Origin: Pseudooceanicola marinus
Lineage (GTDB): Bacteria; Pseudomonadota; Alphaproteobacteria; Rhodobacterales; Rhodobacteraceae
Direction of reading: 5' to 3'
DNA: 64,000 nt
Assembly: GCF_002786295.1 (NCBI RefSeq)
Contig: NZ_PGTC01000010.1
Span: 434,001-498,000 of the forward strand
Shown: positions 1 through 7,486 of the stretch, piece by piece
Layout: each line of letters starts with the position of its first letter
Numbering within the stretch: position 1 is the stretch's first letter
Translations under genes and position numbers: made by a program
Notes under the pieces: generated by a model
Told to the model about the DNA's origin: nothing
The model's input: only the letters and a program-made list of their open reading frames with translations
The model's database searches: none

Positions 1-1
1 C

Positions 2-148
2 TTCCTGCTGGTCTGCCTGTTCCGCGCCAACGCCGGGCACTTCACGCCAACCAATCACGTCGGTTTCGAGGCTGCCGCCTGGTACTGGCACTTTGTCGAC
101 GTGGTCTGGCTGTTCCTCTTCGCCTCGATCTACATCTGGGGCCAGTAA
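2..148 (+). CDS. ctaE: Cytochrome c oxidase subunit III, C-terminal end (partial)
   Basis: Only the last 48 codons and the TAA stop are inside the window; the gene begins upstream. Subunit III is a membrane subunit of aa3-type cytochrome c oxidase in the inner membrane and helps stabilise the catalytic subunit I. The visible end carries the segment [19 protein letters not shown] followed by SIYIWGQ. This is the hallmark last helix of the heme-copper oxidase subunit III family and ends where the family normally ends. The next gene is a SURF1 homologue, an oxidase assembly factor, which agrees with a cta assembly/structural cluster. A hairpin with a T-rich tail follows the stop. The family call is firm; the rest of the gene cannot be assessed. 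Confidence 0.93.
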   Translation, partial: FLLVCLFRANAGHFTPTNHVGFEAAAWYWHFVDVVWLFLFASIYIWGQ

Positions 149-199
149 GGCCTGCGGCGGGCGGGGTTTACCCCGCTGTCCGAAGAGCAGAGGATCCGA

Positions 200-225
200 G
201 GGCGCGGGCTTTCCGCGCCCTTCTT
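200..225 (+). terminator. Intrinsic terminator after ctaE
   Basis: A perfect 8-bp stem GGGCGCGG / CCGCGCCC (200-207 with 213-220) with a 5-nt loop is followed by TTCTTC. It lies between the ctaE stop and the surf1 start, so it probably reduces readthrough from the oxidase operon. An ATG at 227 sits directly behind it and is unlikely to be the surf1 start. Confidence 0.6.
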
Positions 226-241
226 CATGAACGGGGATGAC

Positions 242-931
242 ATGCGGGGAAAACTGATCGGCGCGCTGGTGCTGGGGATCGGCGGTGTGGCTATCCTGCT
301 GGCGCTGGCCAACTGGCAGATTCAACGGCTGGAGTGGAAAACCGGCGTCCTGGCCCGGATCGAGGCGCGCATCGCCGCCGATCCAGTGGCCCTGCCGGAG
401 GCGCCGGACCCCGAGCAGGACCGCTATCTGGCCGTGGCGCTGACCGGACAGTTCACCGGCGCACCGCTGCGTGTGCAATCGGCGCGCGAGGGGCTGGGCG
501 CGGGCTATCTGATCGAACAGGCGTTCGAGACGTCGGACGGACGCCGGGTCATCGTCGAACGGGGCTTCGTTCCCCAGGCTGACCCCATCCCGCAGGCGCC
601 CGAGGGCGTCGTGACGGTCACTGGCAACCTCGTCTGGCCGGATGAAGTCGACGGCTTCACCCCGGCGCCGGACCTGGACAGCGGCTTGTTCTACGGGCGC
701 GACCTGGCTGAACTTGCCCGTGCGCTGGACAGCGAACCGCTGCTGCTGGTACGCCGCGAGGGCCCGGCAGGGGGCGGGGCCCTGGTCGCGGCGCCGGTCG
801 GCACCGCGGGAATTCCAAACGATCACCTGGAATATGCGATCACCTGGCTGTCTCTGGCCGCCGTATGGCTGGTCATGTCGCTTTATCTGATTTATCGCAT
901 GCGCAAACAGTCGAGAGGCGAGACGACGTGA
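242..931 (+). CDS. SURF1 family cytochrome oxidase assembly protein
   Basis: SURF1 (Shy1) proteins assist heme a insertion and assembly of cytochrome c oxidase in the inner membrane. The 229-residue product has the family layout: an N-terminal membrane segment (about residues 5-23) running into NWQIQRLEWK (24-33), a periplasmic domain, and a C-terminal segment (about 199-219) preceded by NDHLEYAITW. I chose the ATG at 242 because GGGGA lies 4-5 nt upstream. The in-frame ATG at 227 abuts the terminator hairpin and has no ribosome site. The stop overlaps the thrC GTG start by 4 bp (GTGA). Position after ctaE fits the role. Confidence 0.9.
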   Translation: MRGKLIGALVLGIGGVAILLALANWQIQRLEWKTGVLARIEARIAADPVALPEAPDPEQDRYLAVALTGQFTGAPLRVQSAREGLGAGYLIEQAFETSDGRRVIVERGFVPQADPIPQAPEGVVTVTGNLVWPDEVDGFTPAPDLDSGLFYGRDLAELARALDSEPLLLVRREGPAGGGALVAAPVGTAGIPNDHLEYAITWLSLAAVWLVMSLYLIYRMRKQSRGETT

Positions 932-2316
932 TTTACGTATCGACCCGGGGGCAGGCCCCGGAACTGAGTTTCGAAGAGGCGATGCTGACCGGGTTGGCAC
1001 GCGACGGCGGCCTCTACGTGCCTGCCGAGATCCCGACCCTCTCGGAGGACGAGATCCGCGCCCTGCACGGCCTCAGCTACGAGGAAACCGCCTTCCGCAT
1101 CATGTGGCCCTTCCTGGGTGGCACCTTCACCGAGGACGAATTCCGCGGCTGCATTTCGCGCGCCTACGAGGGGTTCGGCCACGCCGCCCGCGCGCCGCTG
1201 GTGCAGCTGGAGCCGGGCCATTTCCTGCTGGAACTGTTCCACGGTCCCACCCTGGCCTTCAAGGATTTCGCGATGCAGCTGATCGGTCAGCTGTTCCAGA
1301 CCGCGCTGGCCAAGAACGGCCGCCGCATCACCATTGTCGGCGCCACTTCCGGCGACACCGGATCGGCCGCGATCGAGGCCTTCCGCGGGCTCGATAACGT
1401 CGATGTCTTCATCCTCTACCCGCACGGCCGGGTGTCCGAGGTGCAGCGCCGGCAGATGACCACGCCCGCCGACAGCAACGTGCACGCCCTGGCCGTCGAT
1501 GGCGATTTCGACACCTGCCAGGCGCGGGTGAAGGACATGTTCAACGATTTCGAGTTCCGCGACGAGGTCGGCCTTGCTGGCGTCAACTCGATCAACTGGG
1601 CGCGGGTGCTGGCGCAGGTCGTCTACTACTTCACCTCCGCTGTCAGCCTGGGCGCGCCCGAGCGCTGCGTCAGCTTCACCGTGCCAACGGGCAATTTCGG
1701 CGACATCTTCGCGGGCTACATCGCGCGCAAGATGGGGCTGCCCATCGACACGCTGGTGGTGGCGACGAACCAGAACGACATCCTGCACCGCTGCCTCAGC
1801 ACGGGTGAGTACAAGCCCGACGGCGTGACCCCCTCGATCAGCCCGTCGATGGACATCCAGGTCAGCTCGAACTTCGAGCGGGTGCTGTTCGACGCGCTCG
1901 GCCGCGACGGCGGCGCCGTCGGTCAGCTGATGGACGAGTTGAAGGCGGGCGGCTTCACCGTGCCCCAGGGCGCGCTGCAGGCCCTGCAGGAAGCCTTCAC
2001 CTCGGGCCGCTGCTCGGAGGAGGAGACGCTGGCAACCATCACCGAGATGCGCGATCTGACCGGCGAGCTTCTGTGCCCGCACAGCGCCGTGGCGGTGAAG
2101 GTCGCGCGCGAGATGCGCGACCCGGCGATCCCCATGGTGTCGCTCGCCACCGCGCATCCGGCCAAGTTCCCCGACGCGGTGGAACAGGCCAGCCATATCC
2201 GCCCCGGCCTGCCAGAGCGTATGGCCGACCTCTTCGACCGGGAGGAGCGGTTCACACGAATTGCCGACGATCTGGGCGCCATCGAGGCCCTGATCCGTGA
2301 AAGGAGGGCGCATTGA
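928..2316 (+). CDS. thrC: Threonine synthase
   Basis: PLP-dependent threonine synthase converts O-phosphohomoserine to threonine plus phosphate, the last step of threonine synthesis. The 462-residue length matches the bacterial class. Visible features are the N-terminal family start (YVSTRGQAPELSFEEA), HGPTLAFKDFAMQL with the PLP lysine near residue 112, GATSGDTGSAA for phosphate binding, and PTGNFGDIFAGY. The start is a GTG at 928 overlapping the surf1 stop. A longer frame begins at 865 but lies inside surf1 and adds residues unlike the family. The stop overlaps the next gene's TTG start, so translation looks coupled through surf1-thrC-M16. Confidence 0.97.
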   Translation: MIYVSTRGQAPELSFEEAMLTGLARDGGLYVPAEIPTLSEDEIRALHGLSYEETAFRIMWPFLGGTFTEDEFRGCISRAYEGFGHAARAPLVQLEPGHFLLELFHGPTLAFKDFAMQLIGQLFQTALAKNGRRITIVGATSGDTGSAAIEAFRGLDNVDVFILYPHGRVSEVQRRQMTTPADSNVHALAVDGDFDTCQARVKDMFNDFEFRDEVGLAGVNSINWARVLAQVVYYFTSAVSLGAPERCVSFTVPTGNFGDIFAGYIARKMGLPIDTLVVATNQNDILHRCLSTGEYKPDGVTPSISPSMDIQVSSNFERVLFDALGRDGGAVGQLMDELKAGGFTVPQGALQALQEAFTSGRCSEEETLATITEMRDLTGELLCPHSAVAVKVAREMRDPAIPMVSLATAHPAKFPDAVEQASHIRPGLPERMADLFDREERFTRIADDLGAIEALIRERRAH

Positions 2317-3575
2317 GCGTCGAACTGACGACCCTGAAAAACGGGTTTCGCGTTGTCACTGAAACCATGCCGGGCCTGCAATCGGCCTCGATCGGGATCT
2401 GGGTCAGCGCCGGCGGGCGGCATGAGCGGCCCGAACAGAACGGCATCGCCCATTTCCTGGAACACATGGCCTTCAAGGGCACGAAGACGCGCAGCGCGCT
2501 CGACATCGCCGAGGTGATCGAGGACGTGGGCGGCTTCATCAACGCCTATACCTCGCGCGAGGTGACGGCCTATTACGCCCGCGTGCTGGAGGCCGATGTG
2601 CCGCTGGCGCTGGACGTGATCGCCGACATCCTGCGCGCCTCGGTCTACGATCCGCATGAGATCGAGATGGAGCGTGGCGTGATCCTCAGCGAGATCGGTC
2701 AGGCGCTGGATACGCCCGATGACGTGATCTTCGACTGGCTGCAGGAACAGGCCTACCCGGAACAGCCCTTGGGCCGCACGATCCTGGGCCCCGAAGAGCG
2801 CGTGCGCGCCTTCAGCCGCGACGATCTACAGGCCTTCGTGGCCGAACACTACGGGCCGGGCCAGATGATCCTGGCTGCCGCCGGTTCGGTGGATCACGCG
2901 GCGCTGGTGAAACAGGCCGAGGCGCTCTTCGGGGACATGCCCGCCCATGGCCAGCCCGACATCGTGCCCGCCCGTTTCGTCGGCGGCGACCTGCGCCGGG
3001 TGAAGACGCTGGAACAGGCCCATGTGACCTTCGGCTTCGAGGGGCCGGATTACCGATCCGAGCAGGCCTATGCGGCGCAGATCTACGCCGCGGCGCTTGG
3101 CGGCGGCATGTCCTCGCGGCTGTTCCAGGAACTGCGCGAGAAGCGGGGCCTGTGCTACACCGTCTTCAGCCAGGCCGGTGCCTATGCCGACAGCGGGATG
3201 ATGACCGTCTATGCCGGCACCTCCGCCGACAAGGTGGCGGAACTTTCGGAGCTGATCCTGGACGAGATGAAGCGCGCCGCCGACGGGCTGAGCGTGGCCG
3301 AGACCGATCGGGCCCGCGCCCAGATGAAGGCCGGGCTGCTGATGGGTCTGGAAGGCGCCAGCAACCGCGCCGAACGCCTGGCGCGGATGGTCGAGATCTG
3401 GGGCCGTGTGCCCGCGCTGGAGGAAGTCGTGGCGCGCATCGACGCGGTGACGGCCGAGGGCCTGCGGGCCCATGCAGAGGTCATGGCCGCGCGCGCGCCC
3501 ATGGCGCTGGCGCTGTACGGTCCCGTGGAGGGGGTGCCCGCCTTCGAGCGGCTGCAGGCCCGCCGCGCTGCCTGA
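2313..3575 (+). CDS. M16 family zinc peptidase (mitochondrial processing peptidase-like)
   Basis: A 420-residue member of the M16/pitrilysin family, close in size to mitochondrial processing peptidase subunits. The inverted zinc motif HFLEH is at 47-51 (His47, Glu50, His51), followed by a downstream ERGVILSEI segment that normally supplies the third ligand. The second half carries the C-terminal M16 domain with the glycine-rich loop GGGMSSRLFQELREKRGLCY. The start is TTG at 2313, unusual but convincing: AAGGAGG lies at 2301-2307, six bases upstream, and TTGA overlaps the thrC stop. No signal peptide is visible, so it is probably cytoplasmic. The physiological substrate cannot be told from sequence. 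Confidence 0.93.
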   Translation: MSVELTTLKNGFRVVTETMPGLQSASIGIWVSAGGRHERPEQNGIAHFLEHMAFKGTKTRSALDIAEVIEDVGGFINAYTSREVTAYYARVLEADVPLALDVIADILRASVYDPHEIEMERGVILSEIGQALDTPDDVIFDWLQEQAYPEQPLGRTILGPEERVRAFSRDDLQAFVAEHYGPGQMILAAAGSVDHAALVKQAEALFGDMPAHGQPDIVPARFVGGDLRRVKTLEQAHVTFGFEGPDYRSEQAYAAQIYAAALGGGMSSRLFQELREKRGLCYTVFSQAGAYADSGMMTVYAGTSADKVAELSELILDEMKRAADGLSVAETDRARAQMKAGLLMGLEGASNRAERLARMVEIWGRVPALEEVVARIDAVTAEGLRAHAEVMAARAPMALALYGPVEGVPAFERLQARRAA

Positions 3576-4159
3576 TGTTGCGGTCCCGGCGGAAAGTACG
3601 GATCGAGACGGGGCGCATGGTGCTGCGCCTTCCGGTTCATGCCGATTTCCATGCCTGGACCGATCTGCGCGCCGAAAGCCGCGACTTCCTGACCCCCTGG
3701 GAGCCCGGCTGGTCCCGCGATCACCTGACCCGGCGCAGTTTCACCAACCGTGTCTACTGGGCGCAACGCTCGGTCACCGGGGGCACGGCCCTTCCGCTGT
3801 TCCTGGAACGGAGCGGCGACGGGGCCCTTTTGGGGGCGATCACGCTCGACAACATCCGCCGCGGCCCCAGCATGTCGGGCGTCCTGGGCTACTGGATCGG
3901 CGAGCGCTACAAGCGCCAGGGTTACATGCGCGAGGCGATCGAGGGGGTGGTACAGCACGCCTTCCACCGCATGGACCTCAGCCGCATCGAGGCTGCCTGC
4001 CTGCCCGAGAACACCCCCTCGCGCCGCCTGCTGGAAAGCTGCGGCTTCAAGTACGAAGGCGTGGCCCAGAGCTATCTGCAGATCAACGGGCGCTGGCGCA
4101 CCCATGTCCTCTATGCCTCGCTGCGGCTGGACCGGCGCGGGCGAACGGAGGCGGGGTAG
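3575..4159 (+). CDS. GNAT family N-acetyltransferase (RimJ/RimL type)
   Basis: A 194-residue GNAT acetyltransferase of the RimJ/RimL group, which acetylates N-terminal amino groups, including those of ribosomal proteins. Its features are IETGRMVLRLP at the N terminus, GYWIGERYKRQGYMREAI (the acetyl-CoA pyrophosphate-binding loop), and IEAACLPENTPSRRLLESCGF, the conserved RimJ-like beta5/alpha4 segment. The ATG at 3575 overlaps the preceding stop (TGATG). A much longer open frame extends upstream but lies entirely inside the M16 gene. It is the last gene of the surf1-thrC-M16 run. The substrate is unproven. Confidence 0.9.
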   Translation: MLRSRRKVRIETGRMVLRLPVHADFHAWTDLRAESRDFLTPWEPGWSRDHLTRRSFTNRVYWAQRSVTGGTALPLFLERSGDGALLGAITLDNIRRGPSMSGVLGYWIGERYKRQGYMREAIEGVVQHAFHRMDLSRIEAACLPENTPSRRLLESCGFKYEGVAQSYLQINGRWRTHVLYASLRLDRRGRTEAG

Positions 4160-4187
4160 TCGCGGCTTCGGTCGGGTAGGGGGCCTT

Positions 4188-4234
4188 TCTCCGTTGTCGG
4201 AGAGCGTCAGAGAGGGAGGAAGGGGCAGAGCCCC
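4188..4234. terminator. Paired hairpins between convergent genes
   Basis: TCTCCG-TTGT-CGGAGA (4188-4203) and GGGGC-AGA-GCCCC (4222-4234) form two short stems between the convergent GNAT and flavin-reductase genes. Neither has a clear U tract, so factor-independent termination is only possible. The second resembles the AGGGGGC-NCT-GCCCCCT hairpins found elsewhere in this window. Confidence 0.4.
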
Positions 4235-4255
4235 CGTGCCCCGCGGAATGGCCCC

Positions 4256-4861
4256 TCAGTTCTGACCGGGGCGGCTCAGGGGGAAAAGTTCCGTGATGGC
4301 GGAATAGTCGCGGTAGCCCAGCCGTGACAGGGTTTGCACCTTGGCCACGTCGAACATCCCCTCGGTCAGGGCGGTCTCGTCGATATGCACGCCCACGACC
4401 TCGCCGATGACCATGACGTTGGGGGCCCCGGCCAGGTCGACGATCTGCGTCATCCGGCATTCCAGCGCCGCAGGCGCCGCGGCGACCCGCGGGCAGTCGA
4501 TCATCTGGCACTGTGCCTTCTCCAGACCCGCCACCGCGAACTCGTCCTCGCCGGCGGCCAGTGCTGCGGAACTGGCGTTCATCGCGTCGCGCAGGGCGTA
4601 GGACACGATGTTGCAGCAGAAGACCCCGGTTTCCCGGATCTGCGCCACGCTGTCCTTGGTGCCGTCACGGTCGGGCTTGGCGCTGCTGGAGGCGAACATC
4701 ACCTGCGGCGGGCTGTCCGCCACCGCGTTGAAGAAGGAATAGGGTGCCAGGTTGTCCCCCAGGTGCCCCCGGGTCGAGATCCACCCGATGGGGCGCGGCG
4801 CGACCAGCGCCTTGAACGGGTTGTGCGGCAGACCGTGGCCGTCTTTCGGTTCGTAGAACAT
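4256..4861 (-). CDS. Flavin reductase family protein (FMN-binding split barrel)
   Basis: A 201-residue protein of the flavin-reductase-like family (DIM6/NTAB group), which binds FMN in a split barrel and often reduces flavin for a partner oxygenase. Diagnostic stretches are the N-terminal ALVAPRPIGWISTRG, LAPYSFFNAVADSPPQVMFA, and KDSVAQIRETGVFCCNIVS. The central VMVIGEVVGVHID belongs to the core barrel. It is a single gene, convergent with the upstream GNAT and divergent from the next. No oxygenase partner lies nearby, so the physiological role is open. The start is the ATG at 4861. Confidence 0.9.
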   Translation of the reverse strand: MFYEPKDGHGLPHNPFKALVAPRPIGWISTRGHLGDNLAPYSFFNAVADSPPQVMFASSSAKPDRDGTKDSVAQIRETGVFCCNIVSYALRDAMNASSAALAAGEDEFAVAGLEKAQCQMIDCPRVAAAPAALECRMTQIVDLAGAPNVMVIGEVVGVHIDETALTEGMFDVAKVQTLSRLGYRDYSAITELFPLSRPGQN

Positions 4862-4931
4862 GCGTCTCTCCGATGGGTTTGCCGAGCAGGTAAACCCGTG
4901 CTAGGGGCGTTTCCAACCTAAAAGACTGATC

Positions 4932-5432
4932 ATGAGCGCAGAGACGATGTTCACTCTCACCCCCGAAACCGCGGATGACTGGTGGGAGGTCGAAGCGTTG
5001 TATGATCTCTGCTTCGCCCCCGGTCGGACCGCGCTCAGCTCCTACCGGCTGCGCGAGGACGTGGCGCCCGTTGCGGGCCTGTGCCAGGTGGCGCGGGACC
5101 GGGACGGCAGCGTCGGCGGGGCGATCCGCTACTGGCCGGTGCAGGCGGCGGGCGTGCCCGCGCTTCTGCTGGGACCCGTGGCCGTGCACCCGACCCACCA
5201 GGGCGAGGGGCTGGGCGGCCTGCTGATCAACGCCTCGCTGCATGCCGCGCGCGACAGCGGCTGGGACCGGGTTCTGCTGGTCGGCGACGCCCCCTATTAC
5301 AGCCGGTTCGGATTCTCGAAACTGCCGGACATCTGCATGCCGCCGCCCACCAACCCCGACCGGGTGCTGGGGCTGGCGCTGACGCCCGGCGCCTGGGACG
5401 GGCTGACGGGCAAGGTGACACGCGCGGCCTGA
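4932..5432 (+). CDS. GNAT family N-acetyltransferase (YhbS-like)
   Basis: A 166-residue GNAT protein. The acetyl-CoA loop is VHPTHQGEGLGGLLI (about residues 82-96), followed by RVLLVGDAPYYSRFGFSK, the beta5 region characteristic of the YhbS-type subgroup (predicted small-molecule or protein acetyltransferases). It is divergent from the flavin reductase, with about 70 bp between the two starts, so the two may share a control region. The substrate is unknown. Confidence 0.88.
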   Translation: MSAETMFTLTPETADDWWEVEALYDLCFAPGRTALSSYRLREDVAPVAGLCQVARDRDGSVGGAIRYWPVQAAGVPALLLGPVAVHPTHQGEGLGGLLINASLHAARDSGWDRVLLVGDAPYYSRFGFSKLPDICMPPPTNPDRVLGLALTPGAWDGLTGKVTRAA

Positions 5433-5475
5433 GCGCCCCGGGGGGCGGGGGGCTCTGTTCATCACGGCATCGCCG

Positions 5476-5516
5476 CTTCCCCCCGGGGATATTTCCGGCA
5501 AGGAGAAGATGGGGCG
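5476..5516 (+). repeat. Dispersed intergenic repeat, copy 1
   Basis: The segment CCCCGGGGATATTTCCGGCA followed by AGGAGAAGATGGGG lies between the GNAT and ecsC-like genes. It shares the arrangement G(G/A)TATTT - (N)GGAACAAGG(T)GAAGA - GGGG with copies at about 56709-56745, 61258-61301 and 61391-61436, all intergenic. Copy 1 is the most divergent (GGCAAGGAG in place of GAACAAGGTG). Confidence 0.5.
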
Positions 5517-5594
5517 GGGTCATGCCGGGACGACCCTCCGCCCTTTCCTTTCAGCTCCGTCGCCCCCATCTTCTGAGGGCAGACGGAGGATCCC

Positions 5595-6389
5595 ATGACC
5601 GCAGCCGCCCCCACCCCCCTTGTCCTGCCCCGTGACGTGGCAGAGGACATCACGGAACTGGCCCGCATCCACCGCCGCGCGGGCGGGCCGGGCCTGCAGG
5701 TGCTGACCCTACTGGGCACCCGCGCCGAAGGGCTGTTGGAACGGTTGCCCCTGGGCGTGCGGACCCGCCTCGACAGCGCCACGGAAAGCGCGCTGGAGGT
5801 GGCGATGAGCGCGGCGCAGCGTTCGCGCGGGCTGGTGAAGGATCAGCCGGGCTGGCTCGACCGGGTGGTGACCATGGGCCTTGGTGCCGCCGGGGGCTTG
5901 GGCGGGCTGCCGTCGGCCCTGGCGGAACTGCCGGTGACCACGACGGTGCTGCTGCGCTCGATCCAGGGGGTCGCGGCCGAAGAGGGGTTCGATCCCTCCG
6001 AGCCCAATGTGCAGTTCGATTCCATGCGCGTCTTTGCCTCCGCCGGGCCGCTGGCCGAGGATGACGGGGCCGAGACGGCCTTTCTCGCCACTCGCCTGAC
6101 CCTGACGGGGGCGACGATGCACGGGATGATCTCCGCGGTGGCGCCACGCCTGGCCGCCGCCCTGGGACAGAAGCTGGCCGCGCAGACCGTGCCGGTGCTG
6201 GGCGCCGCTGCGGGGGCCGCCGTCAACTATGCCTATACCAGCTACTACCAGGACATGGCGCGCGTGCATTTCCGCCTGCGCCGCCTGGCCATCGAGTCCG
6301 ACCAGACCCCCGAGACGCTGACCGAAGCTCTGCGCGCCGAGCTGACGAAACGCCCCGTGCGCCAGTCGGATAGCCGCTCGGGCAGCTAA
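5595..6389 (+). CDS. EcsC family protein
   Basis: A 264-residue EcsC-domain protein. EcsC family proteins are poorly characterised; the founding member is the third gene of a Bacillus ABC exporter operon, but proteobacterial copies such as this one usually stand alone. The family pattern is seen in the glycine-rich segment VTMGLGAAGGLGGLPSAL, ELPVTTTVLLRSIQGVAAEEG and the late AAAGAAVNYAYTSYYQDMAR, which may insert into or lie against a membrane. There is no signal peptide. Its stop codon overlaps the convergent downstream stop (6386-6389), so the two mRNAs share 3' ends. The function is not known. Confidence 0.8.
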   Translation: MTAAAPTPLVLPRDVAEDITELARIHRRAGGPGLQVLTLLGTRAEGLLERLPLGVRTRLDSATESALEVAMSAAQRSRGLVKDQPGWLDRVVTMGLGAAGGLGGLPSALAELPVTTTVLLRSIQGVAAEEGFDPSEPNVQFDSMRVFASAGPLAEDDGAETAFLATRLTLTGATMHGMISAVAPRLAAALGQKLAAQTVPVLGAAAGAAVNYAYTSYYQDMARVHFRLRRLAIESDQTPETLTEALRAELTKRPVRQSDSRSGS

Positions 6390-7225
6390 TCGGGATCGCG
6401 CAACGCCTCCGGGCGCAGCACCATGATCGTGGGCCGGTCCGGCAGGTCGCGCAACGAGACCTCCAGCGTGTTCTCCTCGCGCAGCTCTATGGCGAACGCG
6501 CCCGACAGCCGGTCGAGGAAATAGCCCAGACTCGCCCCCGAGAACCAGTGCATCGGCAGCACGATCGACGCCTTCAACCGTTCCACCACCCGCGCCATGG
6601 CGGGCGTGTCCAGCGTCAGCCCGCCGTCCACGGGCACCATCACCACGTCCAGCCGCCCGATGGCCGCATATTGCTGATCGTTGGGTTCATGGTGCAGGTG
6701 GCCCAGATGGCCAATGCACAGGCCCCCCACCTCGAAGATGAAGATCGAGTTGCCGTTCTCCTCCACCCCGCCCATGCGGGAGCGGATATCGGTGGACACG
6801 TTGCGGATCAGCATGTCGCCCACCTCCACCATGTGGTTGACGGGCTGGCCGAAATCCTCGGACCAGCCGGGCAGGACATGGGGGATGGCCGGATCCGGGA
6901 AGGCGGTGAAATGGCTGGAATGGGCGTGGTTCATGGTCACCACGTCGGGCAGGTAATCGGCGGTGCCGATATAGCCCGGGAAGTCGGTGACGGCCCCCAC
7001 GCCGCCGGGCGACTGGATCAGGAAGGCGGAATGGGTCAGGTAGCTGATCCGCACGGTATACTCGGGCACCGGATCGCGGAACGAGGCCAGCTGGACGAAT
7101 GCGGCCCCCGGTGTCGATTGGGCGATGGCGATGCAATGGCTGACCGGCACCTGCGCGCCAGCAGGCAGCGGCGCCAGGATCGGCAGGAGTGGGACGGCCC
7201 CCAGGGCCAGCAGGCGTCGAAACAT
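6386..7225 (-). CDS. Secreted metallo-beta-lactamase-fold hydrolase
   Basis: A 279-residue MBL-fold protein with a cleavable-looking signal peptide (residues 1-24, ending AGA), so probably periplasmic. It resembles the UlaG/UPF0173-like branch: YLTHSAFLIQS at the start of the domain, later GHLGHLHH, and MVPVDGGLTLD in place of the family metal-ligand and turn elements. The usual HxHxDH metal motif reads HAHSSH (100-105), so the aspartate ligand is replaced by serine while the three histidines remain. It may bind one metal or use other ligands. The substrate is unknown. Confidence 0.8.
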   Translation of the reverse strand: MFRRLLALGAVPLLPILAPLPAGAQVPVSHCIAIAQSTPGAAFVQLASFRDPVPEYTVRISYLTHSAFLIQSPGGVGAVTDFPGYIGTADYLPDVVTMNHAHSSHFTAFPDPAIPHVLPGWSEDFGQPVNHMVEVGDMLIRNVSTDIRSRMGGVEENGNSIFIFEVGGLCIGHLGHLHHEPNDQQYAAIGRLDVVMVPVDGGLTLDTPAMARVVERLKASIVLPMHWFSGASLGYFLDRLSGAFAIELREENTLEVSLRDLPDRPTIMVLRPEALRDPD

Positions 7226-7427
7226 CGGCGGATCCTCCTCCGCAACAGCCTAGCACGCCCCGCGCCTCTGACCGCCCTCACGCCCACGTGAGGCCCCGAT
7301 CACGACCCCGTGCTGCCCGCCTTTTCACCAGGGACGCCAGTCGCGCAGCGGACCGGCCCCTTCCGGTGGCCCACATTGCCACGGGGGAGGCGCCACAGGA
7401 GACGTGGGCCGTGCCCGTCCCCCTGCC

Positions 7428-7465
7428 AAACGAAAACGGCCGGCGCGAGGGGACGCGCCGGCCGT
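7428..7465 (-). terminator. Strong intrinsic terminator of the sulP gene
   Basis: A perfect 12-bp stem ACGGCCGGCGCG / CGCGCCGGCCGT (7436-7447 with 7454-7465) has a 6-nt loop. Read on the minus strand it is followed by TTTTCGTTTGG. It lies 20 bp beyond the SulP stop codon. Confidence 0.88.
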
Positions 7466-7486
7466 TCAGATGTCATGCCCCGTGGC

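Noticed and set aside
227-241. ATG at 227 as the surf1 start.
   Set aside because: It lies next to a terminator hairpin, has no ribosome site, and the ATG at 242 has GGGGA upstream.
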